Assembly (NCBI RefSeq): GCF_020524485.1 | Contig: NZ_JAIVLF010000005.1 | Span: forward strand, 1 to 64,000 | Direction of reading: 5' to 3' | DNA length: 64,000 nucleotides | Origin: Novosphingobium profundi | GTDB taxonomy: Bacteria > Pseudomonadota > Alphaproteobacteria > Sphingomonadales > Sphingomonadaceae | Part shown: positions 18,165 to 26,225 of the stretch, one piece after another | Numbering within the stretch: the stretch's first letter is position 1 | Layout of the letters: each line of letters begins with the position of its first letter | Translations under genes and position numbers: made by a program | The notes under the pieces: generated by a model | Databases searched by the model: none | Told to the model about the DNA's origin: nothing | The model's input: only the letters and a program-made list of their open reading frames with translations

Positions 18165-18934
18165 AGCCTCTAGTCGACCTTGCCGGAAAGCGTGGTCTCG
18201 TCATCGGGATCGCCAATGAGAACTCCATCGCAGCGGGCTGTACGCGCGCCTTCGCGCACGCGGGCGCGCGCCTTGCTGCTACCTATCTCAACGAGAAAGC
18301 CCGCCCCTTCGTGGAGCCGGTCGCCGATGCGATGGGCTGCGAGTGGATCGCGCCCCTCGACGTGCGCGAGCCGGGCCAGCTCGAAGATCTGTTCGAAGAG
18401 GTGAAGACGCGCTGGGGCGGGCTCGACTTCCTGCTCCACTCCATCGCCTTTGCCCCGCGCGAGGACCTGCACGGGCGCGTGACCGACTGCTCGGCCGAAG
18501 GCTTCGCGCTCGCCATGGACGTGTCGTGCCACTCGTTCATCCGCATGGCTCGGCTTGCCGAACCGCTGATGACGGACGGTGGCTGCCTGATGTGCGTGAC
18601 GTTCTATGGATCAGAGCGGGTGGTCGAGCACTACAACCTGATGGGCCCGGTCAAGGCCGCGCTCGAAAGCACCAGCCGCTATCTCGCCGCCGAACTGGGC
18701 CCGGCGGGCATTCGCGTCCACGCCATCTCGCCCGGCCCCATTGCTACACGCGCGGCGAGCGGGATCGCGCGCTTCGATGAGCTGCTCGAACGCACGGCCG
18801 CCAGCGTGCCGGTCCATGAGCGCGTCGATATCGACGACGTCGGCGCGCTCGCCGCCTTCCTAGCGAGTTCCGCCGCACGCCACATCACCGGAACCGTGAT
18901 TCCGGTGGATGCGGGCGAACACATCATGGGCTAG
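18161..18934 (+). CDS. fabI: Enoyl-[acyl-carrier-protein] reductase FabI
   Basis: A 257-residue short-chain dehydrogenase of the FabI type: the N-terminal GLVIGIANENSIA nucleotide-binding segment differs from ordinary SDRs in the FabI manner, and the active site has Tyr149, then Tyr158 and Lys165 in the Y-x6-K arrangement, followed by SPGPIATRAASGI. It reduces enoyl-ACP in fatty acid synthesis with NAD(P)H. As last gene of the phaC operon it is probably a second, operon-specific FabI; a housekeeping copy is likely elsewhere (inference). Its role may be to balance enoyl/hydroxyacyl pools shared with PHA synthesis. Confidence 0.92.
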   Translation: MKPLVDLAGKRGLVIGIANENSIAAGCTRAFAHAGARLAATYLNEKARPFVEPVADAMGCEWIAPLDVREPGQLEDLFEEVKTRWGGLDFLLHSIAFAPREDLHGRVTDCSAEGFALAMDVSCHSFIRMARLAEPLMTDGGCLMCVTFYGSERVVEHYNLMGPVKAALESTSRYLAAELGPAGIRVHAISPGPIATRAASGIARFDELLERTAASVPVHERVDIDDVGALAAFLASSAARHITGTVIPVDAGEHIMG

Positions 18935-18944
18935 GGCAAAAGCC

Positions 18945-19763
18945 TCAAAGGCTTGAAACGTAGCGCGTCACTGCATCGGCCCAGTCCTCGGGCATCTGGT
19001 CAACGACGTCGACACCGCCCCCCTCCAGCGCCGTGAAGGCAAAGTCCGGCCGGATCGCATGAGCCGCGAGCGCGTGCTCGTAGATCACATCGCCGGTGTT
19101 GGTGAGGATGAGCGCGGGGCGCTCCAGCCTGGCCAGCGTTTCATCCTGCCGGTACTGGAAGGCCGCGTGGTGCCCATGCCAGTAGGCGCCCTGCCCCTCG
19201 AAGGCCTGGACGACGTACTCACTGATACGCGACGGTGCGACGGTGCCCTCGGCAAGGCCGGTGCGGGCGGCGTGGACCATGTTGAACTGCGTGCCGTCAT
19301 CGGTCGTGGTGATCGTGCGCTCGGTCTGGTGCAGCCCCTCCATGAACTCGGCGCGTTCCTCCTCGCTGACCGGCATCGGGCCATTCAGGATCACCGCGCG
19401 CACGCGGTCCGGGAACTGGATGCCGACTTCGGTCGCCACCATCGCGCCGGTGTGATGGCCCAGCACCACCGCATCGGGATAACCCAGCGCGTCGAGGACC
19501 GGCACCACCACCGCGGCCCAATCCTCCACCCGCGGGACGCCGGGGACGGGGTCGGACATGCCGAACCCGGGCATGTCGATGGCGATGGCATGGAAGCCGT
19601 GGGCGGCCAGAGGACGCAGCACGTTGTCGTACTGCGCCGAAGTCATCGGCGCCTGGTGCAACAGGACAATCGCCCCGCGGGTCTGCGTCACCGCACCTTC
19701 GTGGCGATAGTGGATCTGCCCGTAGGGGCCTTCGGTGTAACCGCGTCGCGACCAGCGCTTCAC
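18945..19763 (-). CDS. Alpha/beta-hydrolase-fold protein lacking canonical catalytic residues
   Basis: A 272-residue protein with the alpha/beta-hydrolase framework: the oxyanion segment LLHQAPMTSAQY, the IDMPGFGMSDP strand-loop typical of ester and haloalkane hydrolases, and a nucleophile elbow. The elbow reads GHHTGA, placing histidine where Ser, Asp or Cys is expected. The C-terminal catalytic histidine region reads GGGVDVV, with no histidine. It may therefore be a non-hydrolytic fold member or use unusual chemistry. GTG at 19761-19763 is chosen because AAGGAG-like AGAGGAG lies 8 bases upstream; the frame stays open to 19847 without such a site. Convergent with fabI. Confidence 0.75.
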   Translation of the reverse strand: MKRWSRRGYTEGPYGQIHYRHEGAVTQTRGAIVLLHQAPMTSAQYDNVLRPLAAHGFHAIAIDMPGFGMSDPVPGVPRVEDWAAVVVPVLDALGYPDAVVLGHHTGAMVATEVGIQFPDRVRAVILNGPMPVSEEERAEFMEGLHQTERTITTTDDGTQFNMVHAARTGLAEGTVAPSRISEYVVQAFEGQGAYWHGHHAAFQYRQDETLARLERPALILTNTGDVIYEHALAAHAIRPDFAFTALEGGGVDVVDQMPEDWADAVTRYVSSL

Positions 19764-20514
19764 TCGTGCATCTCCTCTTGCGGACGGGCCGGTGGCCACG
19801 TCTCCTGCCTCGCAGGCCGACATCGCACGCCCACCGGTGCACAACACGCCTTGCCCGCAGCATACTCCACCCTGCGAGCAGACGACCGACTCGCACCCTA
19901 TTCGCGAGATCGATTACATTCGCTCCGCAATTGGCCTAAAGTACAAGACACACCGCTTGGAGCGCGGGAATGGGCGGTGTTCGCAGCGCAGCATGCGCGT
20001 CTTCCGGGTACCAAGCCCTTGGGGTACCTCGCCTCTGCGCCCCTCCCCACCCGGCGCCATGCCGCACCGCAATCATCCGGCAGGCGGATATCTGCGCATA
20101 AATGTTGCGCTAAACTGTAGTATTATCAGCGATCTAGGACACAGCCGACCACCCACTCGCGAACGTCGCTTGCAATCCGGAACGAATCGCGCATTCTCAT
20201 GAAAACGAAACGCACAGATTAGACATCCCACCCAGAAACAGGGGTCATGTCAGATGAAATCACGTGTACGGGTCACATCCAGGGGCACACCCCATTGCGA
20301 CCATCCGCAGGTCGCCCGCGATGCACGCCACCCACGCGGAACGACGACGGTAATGTCCCTTCCTGTCGACGTTCGGGGCCTGCCCGTAACCCGCTACACG
20401 TGACAGGGGCGATGCAGTCCTCTCTCTCCTCCTCCCAACGGCTGCATCGCCCCTTTCCCATTTCTCGCCCGGAGCCCCGACCCTGTCGGCGCCCCGCTCG
20501 TGACGGAGTGTGCC
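19764..20514. other. 751-bp intergenic region without a convincing gene
   Basis: Between the minus-strand hydrolase-fold gene and the plus-strand amidase. Open frames at 19792-20202 and 20247-20525 have atypical composition and no family resemblance. Visible structure: an imperfect GGTACC-based hairpin near 20007-20028 and the long stem-loop listed separately. Promoters for both flanking genes should lie here but are not resolved by eye. Confidence 0.5.
20405..20454 (+). promoter_or_regulatory. Long-armed stem-loop upstream of the amidase (candidate attenuator)
   Basis: Perfect 13-bp inverted repeat AGGGGCGATGCAG (20405-20417) / CTGCATCGCCCCT (20442-20454) followed by TTCCC. The 24-nt loop is almost purely pyrimidine. 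It ends 60 bp before the amidase ATG, so a transcript from upstream would fold it in its leader. Terminator or attenuator function is inference. Confidence 0.5.
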
Positions 20515-21912
20515 ATGATGGTTGACCTGCCGGATCTGCCCAACGAGCTGTGCGCCCTTGCCCGCGCCATTGCCGATGGCACCGTCTCGAGCGAAGACGC
20601 GGTGCGCACCACGCTCGCCCGCGCCGAGGGCGCGCGCGATCTCAACGCCTTTGTCGAGATCGAGGCCGAGAACGCGCTGGCCCTTGCGCGCCAGTACGAC
20701 CGGGAACGCCAGGCCGGGTCGCTGCGTGGCCCCCTTCACGGTGTCCCCCTCGCCCACAAGGACATGTTCTTCCGCGAAGGCCATCCCACAGAGGCCGGGG
20801 CCGCGCTGTGGCGGGGCTTTCGACCAGAGGAAACCTCCCCGCTCATTGCCCGGCTCGAAGGGGCAGGCGCGATCACTCTTGGCCGTCTCCACATGGCCGA
20901 GTTCGCGCTGGGCCCCACGGGACACAACGTCCACCTGGGACGCTGCGGCAATCCTTGGCACCCGCGCGCCATATCGGGCGGCTCGTCCTCGGGCTCGGCT
21001 GCGGCGGTCGGCGCGGGTATTCTCACCGCCTCGCTGGGATCGGATACGGGAGGGTCGGCCCGGGTTCCAGCGGCGTTCTGCGGCGTAAGCGGCCTCAAGC
21101 CCACCACCGGCCTTCTGCCCAGCTACGCGATGATGGAACTCTCGCGCACCTGCGACACGGCGGGCCCCATTGCCACTTCATCGCGCGGTCTGGCGCTACT
21201 TATGACGGTCCTGGCCGCGAACGGGCGCGATTACATGGCCGGGATGAGCGAGGATCTTTGCGGGCTTCGCATCGGCCTTCCCACCACCTGGTACACCGAC
21301 GGCATCCATCCCGAGATCGATTACGCGCTGGAGGCCGCTGCGGCCCAGATGCGCGCGCTGGGCGCAACGCTGGTCGATGTCACCGTGCCCGACCAGTCCG
21401 CCATGGCCCGCGCGGCCGGGACAATCGCCCTCTACGAAGGCGCGCGCGTCCACGCCCGCGAGCTCGCCTTGCGCCCGGGCGATTTCGGCGAGGACGTGCG
21501 CGCCCGCCTCGCGCGAGGCTCGGCCATCAGCGAAAGCGACTACGGCAGTGCGCTGGCCCTTCGCCACTGGGCGCAAGTGGCGATGCGCGACGGCCCGTTT
21601 GCCAACGTCGACCTGCTCCTGACCCCGGCCACGCGCATGTCGGTGCCGCTGGCCCGCGACGTGGAGGTCCTCGGGCCGGACAGCCGCCAGGAGCTCATCG
21701 GCGAGATTTCGGAACTGACCCGGCCCGCATCGTTGCTCGGCTTTCCCGCGCTGGTGACCCCGATGGGGTTCGATACCCGGCGTCTGCCCCTGGCGCTCCA
21801 GTTGATCGGACCGCCCCACAGCGAGGCCCGGCTCCTGCGCACAGCCCATGCCTATGAACAGGCGACCAGGTGGCACGCCCACCCGCACGCCGCGGCCCTC
21901 GCCCGGGCCTAA
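20515..21912 (+). CDS. Amidase-signature family amidohydrolase
   Basis: A 465-residue amidase-signature enzyme. The Ser-cisSer-Lys triad is visible: Lys82 in PLAHKDMF, the serines of GGSSSGSAA (157-161) and the nucleophile Ser181 in GSDTGGSAR. The C-terminal LLTPATRMSVP segment and the length also match the family, which includes GatA-like and catabolic amidases. There is no GatB/GatC nearby, so a catabolic role in hydrolysing an amide or carbamoyl bond is more likely. GGAG at 20505-20508 supports ATG 20515 rather than GTG 20500. Substrate unknown. Confidence 0.88.
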   Translation: MMVDLPDLPNELCALARAIADGTVSSEDAVRTTLARAEGARDLNAFVEIEAENALALARQYDRERQAGSLRGPLHGVPLAHKDMFFREGHPTEAGAALWRGFRPEETSPLIARLEGAGAITLGRLHMAEFALGPTGHNVHLGRCGNPWHPRAISGGSSSGSAAAVGAGILTASLGSDTGGSARVPAAFCGVSGLKPTTGLLPSYAMMELSRTCDTAGPIATSSRGLALLMTVLAANGRDYMAGMSEDLCGLRIGLPTTWYTDGIHPEIDYALEAAAAQMRALGATLVDVTVPDQSAMARAAGTIALYEGARVHARELALRPGDFGEDVRARLARGSAISESDYGSALALRHWAQVAMRDGPFANVDLLLTPATRMSVPLARDVEVLGPDSRQELIGEISELTRPASLLGFPALVTPMGFDTRRLPLALQLIGPPHSEARLLRTAHAYEQATRWHAHPHAAALARA

Positions 21913-22017
21913 AGCGCCATGCCGCCCCACCTCTCCCTTTCTGCGATGTTCTTCCCGCACCTTTTCGAACACCCTGGCGGTGCCGCAGCGAAGTCCGCTG
22001 CGACATGGCCATCCTTC

Positions 22018-22074
22018 GACGGCGGCCACGCTCTCTCTCTCCTACGTATCCTCGGCGTGGCCGCCGTCTTTTTT
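22018..22074 (+). terminator. Rho-independent terminator of the amidase gene
   Basis: Perfect 14-bp inverted repeat GACGGCGGCCACGC (22018-22031) / GCGTGGCCGCCGTC (22055-22068) followed by six T (22069-22074). The 23-nt loop is pyrimidine-rich. Confidence 0.85.
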
Positions 22075-22182
22075 CCTGTTTTCCGGCCAGCCGGGATCTC
22101 TCCCGCTGCGCGCCCTCATCGCATTCGCCCGAGGCGGAGCCCATAACAAGAGCACGGCTCCACCAGGCCCTCGGGTCGCGGA

Positions 22183-22222
22183 GAAGCCTCGGTCCCATCG
22201 CGGGGCCGGGGCTTCTTTCTTC
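22183..22222 (+). terminator. Second terminator-like hairpin before the LacI-type gene
   Basis: GAAGCCTCGG (22183-22192) pairs with CCGGGGCTTC (22206-22215) with one G-T pair, followed by TTTCTTC. It points in the plus direction, so it would back up the amidase terminator and shield the convergent LacI-type gene. Confidence 0.5.
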
Positions 22223-22229
22223 AACAGGA

Positions 22230-23261
22230 TCAGGTGCCCGCAACGACCCGGGCCGGAACCCGCGCGGTCGATTCCCGCACGATCAGGCGGTGCGGCAGGA
22301 TCACTTCGCGTGCGGGTGGCTGGCGGTCAGCCGGGAGCAGAGCGTCGAGCATCAGGCGCATCGCGGCCTCACCGATCTCCACAGTGGGGCTGTGTACGGT
22401 GGTGAGCGGCGGACTGGCGTAGGCCCCGAAGCGCAGGTCATCGAAGCCCGCCACCGAGACATCGTCCGGAACCGAGAGCCCGCGGGCGCGCAGCGCGCTC
22501 ATCGCGCCAAGCGCCATCTCGTCGTTGGAACAGGCGACCGCCGTGAAGGCCGTTCCGGCATCGAGCAGGCGGACCATCGCATCATAGCCGGACTGCAGCG
22601 TGAAATCGCCCTCGTGCACGAGCTGCGGATCGAACTCGATCCCCGCACGGGCAAGCCCCAGGCGGTACCCGGCCAGACGGTCCTGCGACATGAACAGGTT
22701 GATCGGCCCGGTCACCGCGGCAATCCGCCTGTGGCCAAGGCCGGCAAGATGGCTAACCACCAGCGCGCTGGCCTCGTGGTTGTCGATCTTCACGCGCGGC
22801 AAGGCGTGGTCGAGCGGATATTCGCAGGCCGATACGATCGGCGGCAGCGTGCCCTTGGCGGGCGGATTGACGACGATGTCGGGCAGGTTGCTTTCCAGCA
22901 GGATCATCCCGTCGGCCTGCTTGCCCGCGATCATCGCGGCATAGGTGTTGAGGGCATCGCGGTCGCCTTCGGTGATGCCCAGGAGCACGCGCATGCGGCT
23001 CGTACGCGCGACGTTCTCGATCCCCTCGACGAAGGCGGAGGTGAACGGATTGTAGATGCTGGGGACGACCACCAGGACATTGTCACTGCGCTGGCGGCGA
23101 AGGCCCGCCGCCATGTGGTTGGGCTGATAGTTGAGGTCGGCAATGGCGGCCTCGATCCTCTCGATCGTGGTCGGCCGCACCATCGAAGGCGTGCTCAGCG
23201 CGCGCGAAACGGTCGCAACCGAAACGCCCGCGACGCGGGCAATGTCCTTGATATTTGCCAT
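22230..23261 (-). CDS. LacI-family transcriptional regulator
   Basis: A 343-residue repressor with an N-terminal LacI helix-turn-helix (IKDIARVAGVSVATVSRAL) and hinge helix region (NHMAAGLR), followed by a periplasmic-binding-protein-like sugar-sensing domain (about residues 60-330). The palindrome ACTGTAATCGTTACAGT begins one base upstream of its start codon, so it very likely represses itself. A related operator lies before the divergent dehydrogenase operon. The effector is probably a sugar or polyol derivative handled by those two enzymes (inference). Confidence 0.93.
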   Translation of the reverse strand: MANIKDIARVAGVSVATVSRALSTPSMVRPTTIERIEAAIADLNYQPNHMAAGLRRQRSDNVLVVVPSIYNPFTSAFVEGIENVARTSRMRVLLGITEGDRDALNTYAAMIAGKQADGMILLESNLPDIVVNPPAKGTLPPIVSACEYPLDHALPRVKIDNHEASALVVSHLAGLGHRRIAAVTGPINLFMSQDRLAGYRLGLARAGIEFDPQLVHEGDFTLQSGYDAMVRLLDAGTAFTAVACSNDEMALGAMSALRARGLSVPDDVSVAGFDDLRFGAYASPPLTTVHSPTVEIGEAAMRLMLDALLPADRQPPAREVILPHRLIVRESTARVPARVVAGT

Positions 23262-23262
23262 T

Positions 23263-23279
23263 ACTGTAATCGTTACAGT
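23263..23279. promoter_or_regulatory. LacI-type operator next to the regulator start
   Basis: ACTGTAATCGTTACAGT: 7-bp perfect arms around a 3-bp centre. The core TGTAATCGTTAC recurs (reverse complement) at 23421-23437. The shape, AT-rich arms and CG centre match LacI/GalR operators. Confidence 0.75.
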
Positions 23280-23420
23280 TGCGACGGACCCCGCACAAGT
23301 GATTCACACCGGACACCCGTAACCTTACAGGATGGTAACCTTCCCCTTACGCAAGGACCGTCTTGAAAGTCCTTGGAAGCGGGCCGTGGCGACTGACAGG
23401 GATCGTTTGCACCCCTCGCC

Positions 23421-23437
23421 ATGGTAACGATTACATT
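23421..23437. promoter_or_regulatory. Second LacI-type operator before the dehydrogenase operon
   Basis: ATGGTAACGATTACATT; its complement shares TGTAATCGTTAC with the operator at 23263-23279. It lies 79 bp before the dehydrogenase ATG. Between the two operators there is also an 8-bp direct repeat GTAACCTT (23319-23326 and 23335-23342). Confidence 0.7.
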
Positions 23438-23515
23438 GGCGCATTGCAGCGCCCCTCCCACGCGGTTAGATGGATATCCCATCCCTCCTCGCCACCAGAT
23501 CTCAAGGACCTTCCC

Positions 23516-24658
23516 ATGGCCGCATCCGACATTGCCTCTGATCGTTCGCCCGTGCGCATGGGCCTTGTGGGGGGCGGGCCAGGCTCGTTCATCGGTCCGG
23601 TCCATGCCATGGCCGCGCGCCTTGATGGCCGCATCCAGCTTGTGGCCGGAGCCTTCAGCCGCGATGCCGGGCGCTCGCGCGAGGCCGCGACCGACTACGG
23701 CGTGGACCCGCAGCGTGGCTACCCCTCGCTCGACGCGATGCTTGCCGCCGAGGCGCAGCGCGAGGACGGGATCGAATTCATCACCATCGCGACGCCCAAC
23801 GCCCATCACACCGTGGCCGCGAAGGCCGCCATCGCCGCTGGTGTTGCCGTGATGAGCGACAAGCCGATGACCGCAACGCTGGACGAGGCGCGCGAGCTCG
23901 TGGCGCTGCTCAAGGACAATCCGGTCCCCTTCGGGCTTACCTATACCTATTCGGGCTACCCGCTCGTGCGCGAGATGCGCGCCCGGATCGCAAGCGGCGC
24001 TATCGGCACGCTGCGCAAGGTCGTGGTGGAGTACAACCAGGGCTGGCTCGCCGGGAACGCACGCGGCAAGCAGGCCGAGTGGCGCATGGATCCCAGAAGC
24101 GCAGGGCTTGGCGGCTGCATTGCCGACATCGGTGTCCACGCCTTCCATCTCGCCGAATTCGTGACGGGTACGCGGGTAGAACAGATCAACGCGGACCTGG
24201 GCGCCGTTGTGCCCGGCCGCGTGCTCGACGATGACTGCCAGATGTTCCTGCGCTTTACAGGCGGCGTGCGCGGGCTCCTCATGGCCTCGCAGGTGATGAC
24301 CGGGGAAGGCAATGACCTCGCCATCCGCGTCTACGGCGACAAGGGCGGGATGCGCTGGAGCCAGGAGACCCCCAACCAGCTCACCCTGCTGAAGGCCGAG
24401 GGCGGCATGGAAATCGTGCGCGCGGGCGATCCTTCGCTGGGCGCAGCCGCGCAGGCCAGTTCGCGCCTTCCCGGCGGCCACCCCGAAGGCCTGCTCGAAG
24501 CGCTCGCCAACCTCTACACCGACTTTGCCGGGCACCTGCGCGGCGCGTCCGATACGCTGGTCCCGGACGCGGGAGAGGGTCTGCGCGGCATGGCCCTCAT
24601 CGCCACGGCCGTGGCCGCCAGCCGCGACAACGCGGGCTGGGTCAACCTCGCCGTCTGA
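23516..24658 (+). CDS. Gfo/Idh/MocA-family NAD(P)-dependent dehydrogenase
   Basis: A 380-residue oxidoreductase with an N-terminal Rossmann domain (GLVGGGPGSFIGPVH), the conserved lysine region DKPMT, and the C-terminal alpha/beta domain with DIGVHAFHL. The family oxidises hydroxyls of sugars, inositols and sugar derivatives. The length of the glycine loop and GGGPGS..GPVH resemble inositol/sugar dehydrogenases that pair with xylose-isomerase-like enzymes, as here. AAGGA at 23505-23509 supports ATG 23516 over the longer open frame. It is first in a two-gene operon under apparent LacI-type control; exact substrate unknown. Confidence 0.88.
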   Translation: MAASDIASDRSPVRMGLVGGGPGSFIGPVHAMAARLDGRIQLVAGAFSRDAGRSREAATDYGVDPQRGYPSLDAMLAAEAQREDGIEFITIATPNAHHTVAAKAAIAAGVAVMSDKPMTATLDEARELVALLKDNPVPFGLTYTYSGYPLVREMRARIASGAIGTLRKVVVEYNQGWLAGNARGKQAEWRMDPRSAGLGGCIADIGVHAFHLAEFVTGTRVEQINADLGAVVPGRVLDDDCQMFLRFTGGVRGLLMASQVMTGEGNDLAIRVYGDKGGMRWSQETPNQLTLLKAEGGMEIVRAGDPSLGAAAQASSRLPGGHPEGLLEALANLYTDFAGHLRGASDTLVPDAGEGLRGMALIATAVAASRDNAGWVNLAV

Positions 24659-24688
24659 GCGGCCCCACCGGATTTTGGAGACAGCTAC

Positions 24689-25747
24689 ATGAAGACGATC
24701 AAGGGCCCTGCCATCTTCCTCGCCCAGTTCCTGGGGAGCAAAGCGCCGTTCAACTCACTACCTGCGATTGCCGACTGGGCGGCCTCGCTGGGCTACAAGG
24801 GCATCCAGGTTCCCACCAGCGACCCGGCCATTTTCGATCTTGAGAAAGCCGCCCAAAGCCAGGACTACTGCGACGAGATCACGGGCATGCTGGCGGAAAA
24901 AGGCATCGCCATCACCGAGCTCTCGACCCACCTGCAGGGCCAGCTCGTCGCGGTCCACCCGGCCTATGACGCGCAGTTCGACGGCTTTGCCGCCGCCCAC
25001 GTGCGCGGCAATCCCAGGGCGCGTCATGAGTGGGCCGTCGAACAGGTCAAGCTTGCCGCCGTCGCCTCGCGCCGCCTGGGGCTCAGCGCACACGCCAGCT
25101 TTTCCGGCGCGCTCGCCTGGCCCTACTTCTACGCCTGGCCGCAGCGCCCGGCGGGCCTTGTGGAGGACGCCTTTGCCGAGCTGGCACGCCGCTGGACACC
25201 GATCCTCGACGTCTTCGAAGAGAACGGCGTCGACATCGGCTACGAACTGCATCCGGGCGAGGATCTGCACGACGGCGTCACCTTCGAGAGGTTCCTGGAG
25301 GCCACCGGCAACCATGCGCGCGCGAACATCCTCTACGACCCCAGCCACTTCGTGTTGCAGCAGCTCGACTATCTGGCCTTCCTCGACATCTATCACGAAC
25401 GGGTAAAGTGCTTCCACGTCAAGGACGCCGAGTTCCGTCCCTCGGGCCGCTCAGGCGTCTACGGCGGCTACCAGGGCTGGACCGAGCGTCCGGGACGCTT
25501 TCGCAGCCTGGGCGACGGGCAGGTCGATTTCGCGCAGATCTTTTCCAAGATGGCGCAGTACGATTTCGAGGGCTGGGCCGTGCTCGAATGGGAATGCGCA
25601 CTGAAGCACCCCGAAGTCGGGGCCGCCGAAGGCGCGCCCTTCATCGACCGGCACATCATCCGCGTCACCGACAAGGCCTTCGACGACTTTGCCGACACCG
25701 GCTCGGACCGCGCGTTGAACGCGCGCCTCATGGGCATCGGCGACTGA
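24689..25747 (+). CDS. Xylose-isomerase-like TIM-barrel sugar isomerase/epimerase
   Basis: A 352-residue TIM-barrel protein of the AP-endonuclease-2/xylose-isomerase-like group. Likely metal ligands are in GYELHPGEDLHD, YDPSHF, FHVKDAE and VLEWEC, the standard spacing for a divalent-metal isomerase or epimerase. It follows the Gfo/Idh/MocA gene by 30 bp with a good GGAG site, so the two should act in one sugar or polyol pathway: oxidation, then isomerisation, epimerisation or dehydration. No transporter or kinase for the pathway is in this operon. Confidence 0.87.
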   Translation: MKTIKGPAIFLAQFLGSKAPFNSLPAIADWAASLGYKGIQVPTSDPAIFDLEKAAQSQDYCDEITGMLAEKGIAITELSTHLQGQLVAVHPAYDAQFDGFAAAHVRGNPRARHEWAVEQVKLAAVASRRLGLSAHASFSGALAWPYFYAWPQRPAGLVEDAFAELARRWTPILDVFEENGVDIGYELHPGEDLHDGVTFERFLEATGNHARANILYDPSHFVLQQLDYLAFLDIYHERVKCFHVKDAEFRPSGRSGVYGGYQGWTERPGRFRSLGDGQVDFAQIFSKMAQYDFEGWAVLEWECALKHPEVGAAEGAPFIDRHIIRVTDKAFDDFADTGSDRALNARLMGIGD

Positions 25748-25758
25748 CCGGCCCTTGC

Positions 25759-25784
25759 GGGAGAGGCCACCGCGCCTCTCCCCC
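25759..25784 (+). terminator. Hairpin after the isomerase gene
   Basis: GGGAGAGGC (25759-25767) / GCCTCTCCC (25774-25782), 6-nt loop, followed by a C/T-rich tract without a clean T-run. Placed 11 bp after the stop codon. Confidence 0.5.
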
Positions 25785-25910
25785 TTCCCCACCTCTCTTG
25801 CCCGGACATCGCCAGCGCGCCCCGTAGAAGTCGCTAGGCGCACCCAAGCATATGCTCATTCGTTTCAGGTACCTGCTCGCCAAGGACACCCGAGAAACGG
25901 TGAGACAGCA

Positions 25911-26225
25911 ATGCAGATCAGCGTAGGCGATACCGCCACGATCCGGACCATCCAGGGCCTCGCGACGCGCCTTCTCGAAGGCTTCGCCGCGCTTGGCCCG
26001 GGTGAGGAACTCGAACTCGATACATCGCAGCTGGACGAGGCCGATCTCAGCTTCGTGCAGCTTATCGAGGCCGCGCGCATCCAGGGCGCGCAGGAGGGCA
26101 AGCCCCTTCGCCTTGCGCACCCCGCCAATACCGCTCTCGCCGCGCTGCTCGAGCGCGGGGGCCTTGCCGCGTGCGCGGACAGCGCCGCCCTTGCCTTCTG
26201 GTTCCACGGAGACGCCCCGCAATGA
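25911..26225 (+). CDS. STAS-domain protein of the chemosensory operon
   Basis: A 104-residue single STAS domain, the fold of anti-sigma-factor antagonists and of small proteins in some chemosensory clusters. The segment LDEADLSFVQLIEAAR aligns with the phosphorylation loop of SpoIIAA-type proteins. By that alignment the usual phosphoserine position is leucine (46) with serine at 47, so classical Ser phosphorylation is doubtful. It opens the che operon; its stop overlaps the cheY start (ATGA). It may be an adaptor or a small-molecule-binding input to the array. Start chosen at ATG 25911, just after GAGACAGCA. Confidence 0.82.
   Translation: MQISVGDTATIRTIQGLATRLLEGFAALGPGEELELDTSQLDEADLSFVQLIEAARIQGAQEGKPLRLAHPANTALAALLERGGLAACADSAALAFWFHGDAPQ

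Larger units (their letters stand above)
21913..22229. other. 317-bp convergent region holding two hairpins
   Basis: Separates the convergent amidase and LacI-type genes. It contains the two terminator structures listed separately and no plausible gene. Confidence 0.6.

Noticed and set aside
19792..20525. Two small plus-strand frames in the gap before the amidase
   Set aside because: Pro/Arg/Ser-rich composition without helices, signal or family resemblance; the second only runs into the amidase in another frame.
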